14,238 bases of DNA from a bacterium (GCA_030596585.1 JAUVJM010000027.1:1-14238); one strand, 5' to 3'; counted from the first letter of the stretch, positions 7,362-13,829 are shown. Program-made: numbers and translations. Notes: generated by a model not told the origin, from the sequence alone.

Positions 7362-8251
7362 TTTGGATTTTTCCACCGCTCGTGGAGCCAGAACCACTGT
7401 GAAGGATACCGGGCAACATAATCCTCAACGATTTTGCTCAACATGGCAGTGTTGACATACGTGTCTTTTTCTTTGTCTCCCGAAAGAACCAGTTCGAACG
7501 CAGGTTCTATCATTACTGTGTGACTGTCACCTGGCTCCCGCACAGAAAACATGGGCACAATACTCGCCCCGGTCCTCATAGCCAAAACCACAGGTCCGGT
7601 TGCCGTGCCTGCAGGATGGCCAAAGAAATCCACTGACACACCACTATGGAGTTCCCGCTGGTCACCGAGTATACATACAATTCGATTCTGGCGCAAGTGT
7701 TTCAGTGATTCGGCTATTGCCTTCTTCCGAGGCATAGCCGAAATGATTCCGACGCCCTTTTGCCCGGCCACGTAACGAAAAATCCTTGCTACCTGTTTCG
7801 ACTCAGGGTCACGCAAAATGAAGCTGAACGGGTAACCTTCAGCCGCAAGCCTTATCCCCATCAGAGCAAAACTTCCCAGATGAGCGCTGAAGGCAATAAC
7901 GCCTTTACCGCTTTCAAGAGCAAGGTCAAGATTCTCCTTGCCGTTCAATTTCACAAGTTTCCGCATTCTGTTCTGGGTAACGTGTATAGAACCTAACGCT
8001 TCACACAAACCTTTCCCGAGATTAACGCAGGTTTCTCTGGCAATCCCCGATAGCTGAGACTTCTCCTTGTCGGTGCCAAAAGCAAGTTTAAGATTGCTCA
8101 GCGTAATTCGGCGATACTTCCTCGAGGACCTATACGCCAGCTCCCCCAACAGCCTCCCAAAAATCTGCGCCCATTTCCATGGAAGACAACCAGCCACCTT
8201 CAGCACAGACCACACAGCAAGAACTGACGCGTAATTTCCTATCTTAGTCAT
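7355..8251 (-). CDS. Lipid A acyltransferase family protein (LpxL/HtrB-like), atypical catalytic motif
   Basis: This belongs to the LpxL/LpxM lysophospholipid acyltransferase family, which adds a secondary acyl chain to Kdo-lipid A at the inner membrane. Its 298 residues are the usual length. Family features seen are the N-terminal hydrophobic segment, RRITLSNLKLAFG (about 47-59), a GDQRE..GV.VDFFGHPAGTATGP block (from about 196), RTGASIVPMF, and the C-terminal PSQWFWLHERWK. The catalytic motif normally reads HX4D or HX4E, but here it is HLGSFA, with H124 present and Ala129 in the acidic position (codon GCT). Either activity is lost or altered, or another residue replaces it. The ATG at 8251 overlaps the upstream stop (TGATG), indicating translational coupling. 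Its stop codon lies in the junction repeat shared with msbA. Family is certain; activity is not. Confidence 0.88.
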   Translation of the reverse strand: MTKIGNYASVLAVWSVLKVAGCLPWKWAQIFGRLLGELAYRSSRKYRRITLSNLKLAFGTDKEKSQLSGIARETCVNLGKGLCEALGSIHVTQNRMRKLVKLNGKENLDLALESGKGVIAFSAHLGSFALMGIRLAAEGYPFSFILRDPESKQVARIFRYVAGQKGVGIISAMPRKKAIAESLKHLRQNRIVCILGDQRELHSGVSVDFFGHPAGTATGPVVLAMRTGASIVPMFSVREPGDSHTVMIEPAFELVLSGDKEKDTYVNTAMLSKIVEDYVARYPSQWFWLHERWKNPKV

Positions 8252-8880
8252 CAGAAAGCGAGCTTGAATGTGAGAGCAAGTTCGTCCGTATCAGGCCCGC
8301 GAATGGTGTCCAGATGCCTCCACCTGAGTCCCAGATCGAAAGGCAGAAGACCAACTTCCAATGCCGCGGTGAGTTCGTTCCTTGTTCCGCGCATCCTCCC
8401 GACTTCAAACACATAGGTTTCAGCCCCGGAGAACTCAAGTATCCTCAAAGGCAGAGGCAGTCTGAATCCAATCTGCCCAATTAGTTCTACATCATCCCCA
8501 TCGGAATTGGTTGACACGTACTGCTCGGCAAGCGATGTTTTCTCGCTCACAGAGACATACTGTCCAGAAAGAGAAGCATATAGGAATTCAAGGAAACACA
8601 TCTCTGCAGTCAGCCCCGCCTCGATCTTGCTGACTCCACCAAGAAAAAAGTCGTACGTCCCTTCTACATAAGGAGCGAAGGTAATCTCCTTTTCACACGA
8701 CATGGCAGTCAAAGCCTCCAATATCGAGACCCTGCACGCAAGCTGGGTCCGCTTATCGTACAAATCCTGAAGGATTTCGCTGCGAACGGAAAGCTCCCCG
8801 GCACATGCACCGGAAACGAGAACAATACAGGCAAGAAAAACAATCACAATCCAGCGATTCATTACTAATTTCCTATTCAT
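8251..8880 (-). CDS. Predicted secreted outer-membrane beta-barrel-like protein, unrecognised
   Basis: I do not recognise this 209-residue protein. It begins with a signal peptide: a charged start (MNRKLVMNR), a hydrophobic core (residues 10-22) and a likely signal peptidase I site after ACA (residue 27). The mature part shows many alternating hydrophobic/polar stretches compatible with beta strands, and it ends in ALTFKLAF. A C-terminal phenylalanine in this setting is the usual signal for Bam-dependent outer-membrane insertion. About eight strands would fit the length. AGGAGG (8890-8885) four bases before the ATG at 8880 is a strong ribosome binding site. The stop overlaps the acyltransferase start by one base, and lpxK lies upstream, so a role linked to lipid A or outer-membrane assembly is suggested by position only. 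A Cys near the cleavage site does not form a convincing lipobox. Confidence 0.72.
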   Translation of the reverse strand: MNRKLVMNRWIVIVFLACIVLVSGACAGELSVRSEILQDLYDKRTQLACRVSILEALTAMSCEKEITFAPYVEGTYDFFLGGVSKIEAGLTAEMCFLEFLYASLSGQYVSVSEKTSLAEQYVSTNSDGDDVELIGQIGFRLPLPLRILEFSGAETYVFEVGRMRGTRNELTAALEVGLLPFDLGLRWRHLDTIRGPDTDELALTFKLAF

Positions 8881-8892
8881 ACTTCCTCCTGA

Positions 8893-8949
8893 AGCTAACG
8901 CAGGCTAATCCCCGCTTTAAGCATACGAGAACAAGCGCCTGCGGCTACC
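8893..8949. repeat. Loop-expanded copy of the GCAGGC/GCCTGC palindrome
   Basis: AGCTAACGCAGGCTAA (8893-8908) and GCCTGCGGCTACC (8937-8949) match the two halves of the palindrome at 2351-2380. The halves are separated by 28 bases here instead of one. The extra loop contains the small palindrome GCTT-T-AAGC. On the minus strand it lies in the leader of the beta-barrel gene, directly upstream of its ribosome binding site. Confidence 0.65.
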
Positions 8950-8979
8950 TGTATTTATTCGGTCAACTGCGCCAGCACA

Positions 8980-9040
8980 TGTCATTCTGAGAAGCAAAGC
9001 AAGCTTGCAGAGCAAGCTCTGCAACTACAATTGAGCTTGC
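8980..9040. repeat. Chimeric half-element in the lpxK to beta-barrel gene gap
   Basis: The left end TGTCATTCTGAG (8980-8991) is the left arm of the element at 10238. The right part AGCTCTGCAACTACAAT (9015-9031) is the right arm of the element at 5454. In between are overlapping hairpins: GCTTGC-AGA-GCAAGC (9003-9017), GCAGAG-CAAG-CTCTGC (9007-9022), and the wider GCAAGCTC/GAGCTTGC pair (9012-9019 and 9033-9040). These stems are mutually exclusive. Confidence 0.6.
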
Positions 9041-9053
9041 CACTTGCAATAGC

Positions 9054-10202
9054 TTAATCGTTACAGCTTTGCCGCTGCGTTTTCTCAAACAGGGATTTTA
9101 CCATATCTTCAAGGATTTTCTTTCCCCTGACAATCTTCAATTCAATGACGAGTGCCAGAACATCAACAGCTTCGCCTGTCACAAAAGAATTCCTGAACGG
9201 CTCAAGTCTCACAACATCTTTCTGCGTGGTGAGCCAGATGCGAACGCCTTTTTCCTGCGCCATGCACCGTATTCTTGCAATTTCACCGGGTGTATACCTG
9301 TGATGGTCAGCGAAACGGAATTCATCCACCAGCCTCGCGCCGAGATTCCTCAGTGTCTTCTCGAAAGACTGCGGGTTTCCAATACTGGAGACAGCAAAGA
9401 CATTCCTGCCGGTAAGAAACTCCAGCTCCAGACGCTCACCCGTTATGACGTTCTCAAGATACACAGGCAAATGCACACTCTCCAAAACGGGAGCTGCCGG
9501 ATTGACTGACCTGAGCTTCCGTCGGAGGTCCTCGACAGAAGAACCCATGGAAGCTGCCATATCAACACGCGTAAGCAGGAAAAGGTCAGCACGCTTCAAT
9601 CCCTCCACCGGCTCACGAAGCGTACCTCTCGGGAAGAGATGACCGTTCCCAAAAGGACAACTGCTGTCAAGAGTTACTATATCAAGATCCCTCTTCAAAG
9701 CCGTGTGCTGGTACCCGTCGTCAAGAATAACGGCACTTGCCCCGAGATTGTTAATGGCGTAACTGCCCGTGCGGAACCGGTCTTTTCCCACGAGTACCAC
9801 CGCGCCGGGGAGGTTATCCGCCAAGACCCGTGGCTCATCTCCCCCTTCCTCCGCTCCGAGCAAAACCCGCTCGCCGTCCGATACTATGCTAAGACCTGCC
9901 ACAGCTCTCGCTGGTTTTCCTCCATATCCCCTGCTCAGAATAGCTGCTTTGTATCCCATCGCCTTAATCATTCGTGCCAGCATTTCCACTGCCGGAGTTT
10001 TCCCCGTCCCGCCGAGGACAAGATTACCCACACTTATCACCGGGCAGGATAGTTCTCTCTCCTTTTTTGCGGAATTGCACGTAATAACGCCGAGATACAA
10101 CATCGAGAGAAACCATAGCAAGGGGCGAAAAAAATATACGAGGAACCGCTTCTCTCTCGTACTTACGACATACAGCAGAAACTGTTTCAACCTCTCTTTC
10201 AT
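9054..10202 (-). CDS. lpxK: Tetraacyldisaccharide 4'-kinase (LpxK)
   Basis: LpxK phosphorylates the 4' position of the tetraacyldisaccharide-1-phosphate to make lipid IVA, using ATP at the inner-membrane surface. The protein has an N-terminal hydrophobic anchor (about 20-42). The P-loop is GNLVLGGTGKT (59-69). Further family motifs are LSRGYGG, GGDEP, VGKDR, DDGYQH, the F/LPRGTLREP block and DHHRYT. At 382 residues it is slightly longer than many homologues. I start at the ATG at 10202. A GTG ten codons earlier (10232) is also open, but neither has a clear Shine-Dalgarno sequence. The gene follows map after a 90-bp cloverleaf element and precedes the beta-barrel gene by about 170 bases. It is the only lipid A core-pathway lpx enzyme here besides the acyltransferase. 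Confidence 0.95.
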   Translation of the reverse strand: MKERLKQFLLYVVSTREKRFLVYFFRPLLWFLSMLYLGVITCNSAKKERELSCPVISVGNLVLGGTGKTPAVEMLARMIKAMGYKAAILSRGYGGKPARAVAGLSIVSDGERVLLGAEEGGDEPRVLADNLPGAVVLVGKDRFRTGSYAINNLGASAVILDDGYQHTALKRDLDIVTLDSSCPFGNGHLFPRGTLREPVEGLKRADLFLLTRVDMAASMGSSVEDLRRKLRSVNPAAPVLESVHLPVYLENVITGERLELEFLTGRNVFAVSSIGNPQSFEKTLRNLGARLVDEFRFADHHRYTPGEIARIRCMAQEKGVRIWLTTQKDVVRLEPFRNSFVTGEAVDVLALVIELKIVRGKKILEDMVKSLFEKTQRQSCND

Positions 10203-10237
10203 ACAGCAATCCACAACCCGGATTATTAACACTGATG

Positions 10238-10327
10238 TGTCATTCTGAGCACATCCGTTTCAGTCAGCTAAGAATCTCAGGAGATTCTTCGTCGTCCCGA
10301 ACGCTTTCGGGACTCCTCAGAATGACA
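10238..10327. repeat. Three-stem cloverleaf element between map and lpxK
   Basis: A 12-bp outer stem, TGTCATTCTGAG (10238-10249) with CTCAGAATGACA (10316-10327), encloses two perfect hairpins: AGAATCTC-AG-GAGATTCT (10271-10288) and GTCCCGAA-CGCT-TTCGGGAC (10294-10313). The second hairpin is the same stem as at 2415-2434 with a different loop. It fills nearly all of the map-lpxK gap and would be transcribed in either case. It resembles TCATTCTGAG-type dispersed repeats known from many uncultured bacteria. Confidence 0.85.
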
Positions 10328-10340
10328 AGATGCAGACTAA

Positions 10341-11087
10341 CTACCAGCTCGTCAGGATTTCGGGATCCCCATCCGTAACAGCAACCGTGTGTTCAAAATG
10401 TGCCGATGGCTGACCGTCAGAGGTGACAGCAGTCCATCCGTCCTTCTTGATGCGGACGTTATATGTCCCCACATTCACCATCGGTTCAATCGCCAGGACC
10501 ATACCCGGCTTCAGCCTGGGTCCGCGGCCCGGCTCTCCAAAATTCGGAATCTGTGGTTCTTCATGCAGACTGCTTCCGATTCCATGTCCCACAAAATCCC
10601 GGACTATGGAATATCCATCTTTCTCGGCGCGGGACTGTACGGCATGCGATATGTCTGAAAGGCGGTTGCCTTCCCTAACTTTTCCTATCCCTTCAAACAA
10701 TGCTTCCCGTGTAACTCTCAAAAGTCTCTGTAATCCTGAGCTTATTCTGCCAACTCCCAGCGTAACCGCCGTATCGGAAAAGTAACCGTCGTGCTTCACG
10801 CCTATGTCCAGACTTATTATGTCTCCCTCCTCCAGAACTCTTGGCCCGGGGATACCATGAACAATTTCTTCATTGACGGAAGCGCACAGACTCGCAGGAA
10901 ACCCCAGATAACCCTTGAAAGCAGGCTCCCCTCCCCTTTCTCGAATCATTTTCTCAGCCTCTGTATCCAGTTCTATAGTACTTATTCCGGGAGATATAAA
11001 TTTAACTAACTCCGCGAGAACTTCGGATAGAATCCTGCAGCTGACACGGATTGAATTGAGTTCTTCCTCTGAATGGATGATTATCAT
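10341..11087 (-). CDS. map: Type I methionine aminopeptidase
   Basis: This enzyme removes the initiator methionine from nascent cytoplasmic proteins, using a dinuclear metal centre. The 248-residue length and lack of an N-terminal extension fit bacterial type I. All five metal ligands are visible: D94 and D105 (SLDIGV..DGYFSDTA), H168 (GHGIG), E201 (AIEPMV) and E232 (FEHTVAV). Substrate-site histidines H77 and H175 (SLHEEPQIPN) are present too. The ATG at 11087 is chosen because the conserved helix follows directly; GAGG lies eleven bases upstream, which is a long spacing. It stands 45 bases after the ferredoxin gene. Grouping with a homocysteine cluster gives a loose methionine theme, but map is often simply carried along in housekeeping operons. 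Confidence 0.96.
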   Translation of the reverse strand: MIIIHSEEELNSIRVSCRILSEVLAELVKFISPGISTIELDTEAEKMIRERGGEPAFKGYLGFPASLCASVNEEIVHGIPGPRVLEEGDIISLDIGVKHDGYFSDTAVTLGVGRISSGLQRLLRVTREALFEGIGKVREGNRLSDISHAVQSRAEKDGYSIVRDFVGHGIGSSLHEEPQIPNFGEPGRGPRLKPGMVLAIEPMVNVGTYNVRIKKDGWTAVTSDGQPSAHFEHTVAVTDGDPEILTSW

Positions 11088-11132
11088 GATAAAAAAAGCC
11101 TCATGTCGGAGCTAAAGGAGTTTGCATCTGCA

Positions 11133-11540
11133 CTAAAAGAGAATCTCAATTGCTTTGTATGGGCAGGCCCGAACACAAAGTTCGCAGGCAATACACCGGT
11201 TTTTGTCGAAGGAGACCGTCATATTCTCCCTGCTAACGGTAAAAGCCCTTGTCGGACAGAGGGGGACGCAAACAGTGCAGTGCGTGCATTTGGCCGGGTG
11301 CCAGTGGACATCGCGCGCCAGCGGCTGAAGCTCCACACCGAGCCTCGAGAGATAAGCAAGCCCTTTCTCTACAGCCTTTCTTTCTCCGCCTATTTCTACT
11401 ACGAGCCGCCCTTCTTCATGCGGAGTAACGGTGCCCTGGAGTATATTTACCATAAGATCGTATTCCTTTACCAACTGATACGTTATGGGTTGGTCAATCA
11501 AATCCGGAGGAAAACGGAGAACAAGTCTCTTTTTAATCAT
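11133..11540 (-). CDS. NIL-domain 2x[4Fe-4S] ferredoxin, homocysteine biosynthesis partner
   Basis: This 135-residue protein combines an N-terminal NIL domain (about 1-75, with the VNILQGTV motif near residues 31-38) and a C-terminal bacterial-type ferredoxin. The two clusters are ligated by C85/C88/C91/C95 and C116/C119/C122/C126, both ending in CP. NIL-ferredoxins of this kind pair with COG1900 proteins and are required for making homocysteine from aspartate semialdehyde and sulfide in Methanosarcina acetivorans (MA1822). The likely role is electron delivery during sulfur transfer, with NIL possibly binding a methionine-like ligand. The ATG overlaps the COG1900 stop as ATGA, and GGAG lies seven bases upstream, so the two are translated together. 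Function here is inferred from family and context. Confidence 0.92.
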   Translation of the reverse strand: MIKKRLVLRFPPDLIDQPITYQLVKEYDLMVNILQGTVTPHEEGRLVVEIGGERKAVEKGLAYLSRLGVELQPLARDVHWHPAKCTHCTVCVPLCPTRAFTVSRENMTVSFDKNRCIACELCVRACPYKAIEILF

Positions 11541-12697
11541 GCTTTTGCTCCCGGAAGCTGTGCCACAGGCTCCGACAGGAAGAATTTCCCTTCCTTTATC
11601 ATCTGCTTCAGGAGATTTGTGATATCTTTCGCCCGCGCATAACTCGACAGTCCGCCGGTAGGGACTTCTTTCCCTTCAACCGTTATCTTCCCATCCCTGA
11701 GCTGGCGGTAGTTCACAAACCCCAGAACCTTGTTCCTGCCCTGCGGATAATCCCGGCTGTAGTCCACAACCTGCACACATATGTCCTCATCCCTCACGGC
11801 AGTATATGCAGCCATTTCCTCGTCGAGAATCGGTATGGGCACTCCTATTCCCAGCGCGAGCGTAGCTCCATAACCGGTAAGACTTGCTCCCCGCACCCAC
11901 TCGGGAGACATTTCCTTGAGATTCCCTGTAACTGCAAGCGTAGCCGCCGGAGTTTTAGGCAAACCCTTCTCGGTACGTGCCACGCCTGGATTGTGCTGGG
12001 TGCCCGCAGACCAGACATACCCTTGCGTCCCGCCAAGGAATATTCGTGTCCCTACGCCGATAGTCCTGTAAAACGGGTCATTCAGAAGAGGGCTCAGCTG
12101 ACCGGCACTGCAGTAATTGGCATTTCCCATATGCGGCTGCAAAATTCCCATGTAAGTATATATCACCTTGTCTGATTTATTAACCGCCACGTTGTAGTTC
12201 TGATAAGCATTCCTCGGATTGGTGAGTATAGCTTCCGGAACATCCCGTATAGTAACGGTCTTCTCAATCTCGCGACGAGGGTAACAATCAGTGCCATAAG
12301 CAATACCGCGCAGCCTCACCGGTTTACCCGAAACCAGATCTTCAATTACGTGCCCCCCTCCATACTCAAATGCACCAGGGAAGACCTTGTTTCTGGGGTC
12401 ATCATCGGGAAGCTCCGTCGCCCCGATATAGACGTCTACAGCCGCCATTCCCGCATACGCCGGAACGCCGCTCAACCATGCTTTCTCAAACTTCATTCTC
12501 GGTTTTATTTGCCCGAGGTTCAAAAAAACGCCTGATGAGCACATAGGACCGAAAGTGCCCGTGGTCACTACGTCAACTTCCTGAGCCGCTTTTTTGGCGC
12601 CTTCAGCCGCTACAATTTCAGTCATTTCTTCAGCAGTCACCACAACGGCTTCGCCTTTAGCTATTTTCTCATTGATCTGTACATAAGTCTTTGCCAA
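11537..12697 (-). CDS. Homocysteine biosynthesis protein, COG1900/DUF39 family
   Basis: COG1900 proteins replace the usual Met pathway enzymes in anaerobes and convert aspartate semialdehyde plus a sulfur source to homocysteine. The 386-residue protein reads AKTYVQINEKIAKGEAVVVT at its N-terminus and holds the conserved TTGTFGPMCSSG (C53), AYGTDCYPR (C138) and NANYCSAGQ (C196) cysteine sites. The first two positions correspond to the cysteines thought to carry sulfur in the Methanosarcina homologue MA1821. I start at TTG 12697, where family homology begins, with GGAG eight bases upstream. A GTG at 12748 would overlap the upstream gene and has no ribosome binding site. No CBS domains are fused. 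It overlaps the ferredoxin gene by four bases and follows the UPF0280 gene by 23 bases. Confidence 0.93.
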   Translation of the reverse strand: MAKTYVQINEKIAKGEAVVVTAEEMTEIVAAEGAKKAAQEVDVVTTGTFGPMCSSGVFLNLGQIKPRMKFEKAWLSGVPAYAGMAAVDVYIGATELPDDDPRNKVFPGAFEYGGGHVIEDLVSGKPVRLRGIAYGTDCYPRREIEKTVTIRDVPEAILTNPRNAYQNYNVAVNKSDKVIYTYMGILQPHMGNANYCSAGQLSPLLNDPFYRTIGVGTRIFLGGTQGYVWSAGTQHNPGVARTEKGLPKTPAATLAVTGNLKEMSPEWVRGASLTGYGATLALGIGVPIPILDEEMAAYTAVRDEDICVQVVDYSRDYPQGRNKVLGFVNYRQLRDGKITVEGKEVPTGGLSSYARAKDITNLLKQMIKEGKFFLSEPVAQLPGAKA

Positions 12698-12720
12698 TTT
12701 CCTAACTCCATAAGAGCTTG

Positions 12721-13473
12721 TTAAGGAATAAGTTTGATGCGTCCCCACACTCCAAGCTTGTCCCCGAGAACTACGATTACGCCCCTCACACCGTCTATGG
12801 AACGCGCAAAGTCCAGAGCATCTTCAACATCGGACATGCTCTTCACCCGGTTACATGACGCGGTAGCTACAGCGTCAGCAAGAACTGCAGAAGAAGAACA
12901 AATTACGACAGCATCAGCCTTACCGAAACTCAGAGAGTGACCGATTGTTCCGGAAGATGTGCATATACCGAGGGGAGTATCATCAGGGTCCACCTCGAAA
13001 GCTATTTTCCCGGTGAATATTGAGTTCCCTGCATAGACAGCTACAGCTCTCCTGCGAAGAATCTTGAGGAAAATATCACCGCCATTTTCCACAATCACTT
13101 CATCTGATATGGAAGATAATTCCTTCCCGACGTATTGTGCAACCGCTCCGGCAATAGATGCCATCGGACCCACACCTGCTTTCCGCGATTCGGTAATCAT
13201 ATCCCTGACAATGGGCGGAGCATCAGGCCCAGCCTCCAGTGGACACAAACTGGTTCTGAACTCTTCTCTTTGACTTACATAGTCTTCAATCTGCCGTCTG
13301 TAATACACTGTAGCCTTAAGTGCTTCCTTCTGTAAATTACTCCCGGCTGAAACGAAGATATCAGTTTCTTTTTCGCAGATGCGGAAAGTTACCAGTCCAT
13401 CCGCCCTAACCCAGTTCCTGTAAGTTTTCTCAGGAATCGGAGAATTAATGCTTTTCCTTTGTGCCTTTGTCAC
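12721..13473 (-). CDS. UPF0280 (COG2122) ApbE-like protein
   Basis: This 250-residue protein belongs to UPF0280, a family with an ApbE (FAD:protein FMN transferase)-like fold. It has the early YRNWVRADGLVTFRI block, VGPMASIAGAVAQYVG in the middle, and VIVENGGDIFLK, all characteristic. A late GICTSSGTIGHSLSFGKADAVV segment follows the ApbE pattern of a small loop and metal site. COG2122 genes cluster with COG1900 and NIL-ferredoxin genes in anaerobes and have been linked genetically to homocysteine formation. The biochemical step remains unsettled. The start is GTG at 13473; AAAGG six bases upstream comes from a duplicated 12-bp repeat that also encodes the first codons. It is the first gene after a good promoter, so it leads the transcription unit. 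Confidence 0.9.
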   Translation of the reverse strand: MTKAQRKSINSPIPEKTYRNWVRADGLVTFRICEKETDIFVSAGSNLQKEALKATVYYRRQIEDYVSQREEFRTSLCPLEAGPDAPPIVRDMITESRKAGVGPMASIAGAVAQYVGKELSSISDEVIVENGGDIFLKILRRRAVAVYAGNSIFTGKIAFEVDPDDTPLGICTSSGTIGHSLSFGKADAVVICSSSAVLADAVATASCNRVKSMSDVEDALDFARSIDGVRGVIVVLGDKLGVWGRIKLIP

Positions 13474-13484
13474 TTTGTGCCTTT
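13457..13484. repeat. Short direct repeat over the UPF0280 start site
   Basis: CTTTGTGCCTTT occurs at 13457-13468 and 13473-13484, separated by GTCA (16-base period). On the minus strand the upstream copy gives AAAGG, the likely ribosome binding site, and the downstream copy is inside codons 2-6 of the protein. The GTG start lies at the junction between copies. Confidence 0.7.
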
Positions 13485-13504
13485 CGCATACTTCTTAGAA
13501 GCAT

Positions 13505-13533
13505 ATTCTATATCTGCTCAAGTGCGTTGTAAA
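13505..13533 (-). promoter_or_regulatory. Sigma70-type promoter for the homocysteine/map/LPS unit
   Basis: TTTACA (13533-13528) is followed after 17 bp by TAGAAT (13510-13505), each a five-of-six match to consensus. Transcription would start near 13498, about 25 bases before the UPF0280 GTG. It is divergent from the plus-strand promoter at 13566. Confidence 0.55.
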
Positions 13534-13565
13534 GAAAATATCGTATATAAAAATCCAGAAAACCC

Positions 13566-13594
13566 TTGACTTAGAATCAGGAGTGTGGTAGTTT
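13566..13594 (+). promoter_or_regulatory. Promoter for the lysine-rich small protein gene
   Basis: TTGACT (13566-13571) lies 17 bp before TAGTTT (13589-13594). The -35 box is strong and the -10 box weak. Predicted transcript leader is about 40 bases to the ATG at 13644. The divergent arrangement with 13505-13533 leaves about 33 bases between the two -35 boxes. Confidence 0.45.
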
Positions 13595-13628
13595 TTTCAT
13601 AAGAAAATTAAGGGGTTACCGTCGGTTG

Positions 13629-13638
13629 AAGGAGGTGA
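13629..13638 (+). promoter_or_regulatory. Near-perfect Shine-Dalgarno site for the lysine-rich protein
   Basis: AAGGAGGTGA at 13629-13638 is complementary over ten bases to the expected 16S rRNA 3' end, five bases before the ATG. It is the strongest ribosome binding site in the window and suggests high translation. Confidence 0.8.
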
Positions 13639-13643
13639 GATAG

Positions 13644-13829
13644 ATGGCACAGAAAGTATCGAAAGTTGGAGTCAAGAAAGAGTCGGGATACCTGTACTTC
13701 GTGGATAAGGACGGCGACATCTCGAGGGCAAAGATGGCTCGGGGCGGCCGTGGGAAGAAAAAGGTAGTAAAGAAGAAAGTGGTAAAGAAAAAGGCAGCGA
13801 AAAAGAAAGCTTCGAAGAAAAGAAGATAA
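13644..13829 (+). CDS. Small lysine-rich basic protein, histone H1-like tail
   Basis: This 61-residue protein has two parts. Residues 1-35 form a compact, mixed segment with KVGVKKESGYLYFVDKDGD followed by ISRAKMARGG, which could fold as a small beta hairpin. Residues 36-61 are a lysine tail built from KKKVV, KKKVV, KKKAA, KKKAS units ending in KKRR. Such tails occur in histone H1-like and Hc1/AlgP-type nucleoid proteins, so nucleic-acid binding is likely. The N-terminal part is not a domain I can name. It is the only plus-strand gene, and it has its own promoter, a near-perfect Shine-Dalgarno and a 13-bp terminator, all signs of a highly expressed single gene. Alternatives are a ribosome- or RNA-associated basic protein. 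Confidence 0.85.
   Translation: MAQKVSKVGVKKESGYLYFVDKDGDISRAKMARGGRGKKKVVKKKVVKKKAAKKKASKKRR

Noticed and set aside
7347..7397. Longer N-terminus for MsbA
   Set aside because: The extra 17 codons overlap the acyltransferase gene, include the dispersed repeat, and begin upstream of a better placed GAGG-ATG pair.
8802..8880. Lipoprotein signal for the beta-barrel-like protein
   Set aside because: The residues before the Cys are S-G-A, lacking the usual Leu at -3. An ACA signal peptidase I site fits better, and a C-terminal Phe barrel is normally not lipidated.
9769..10248. Plus-strand open frame of 159 codons
   Set aside because: It is antisense to lpxK, whose P-loop and other motifs fall in the same bases. 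The translation is Ser/Pro/Arg-rich, typical of an antisense shadow.
10238..10327. Possible tRNA because of the cloverleaf shape
   Set aside because: It has no anticodon arm, no TTCGA-type T-loop and no CCA-proximal acceptor pattern. Its outer stem is 12 bp and it has only two inner hairpins.
11073..11642. Long plus-strand open frame of 189 codons
   Set aside because: It lies antisense to the NIL-ferredoxin and the end of COG1900, both of which have clear motifs. The translation is low in family features and lacks a ribosome binding site.
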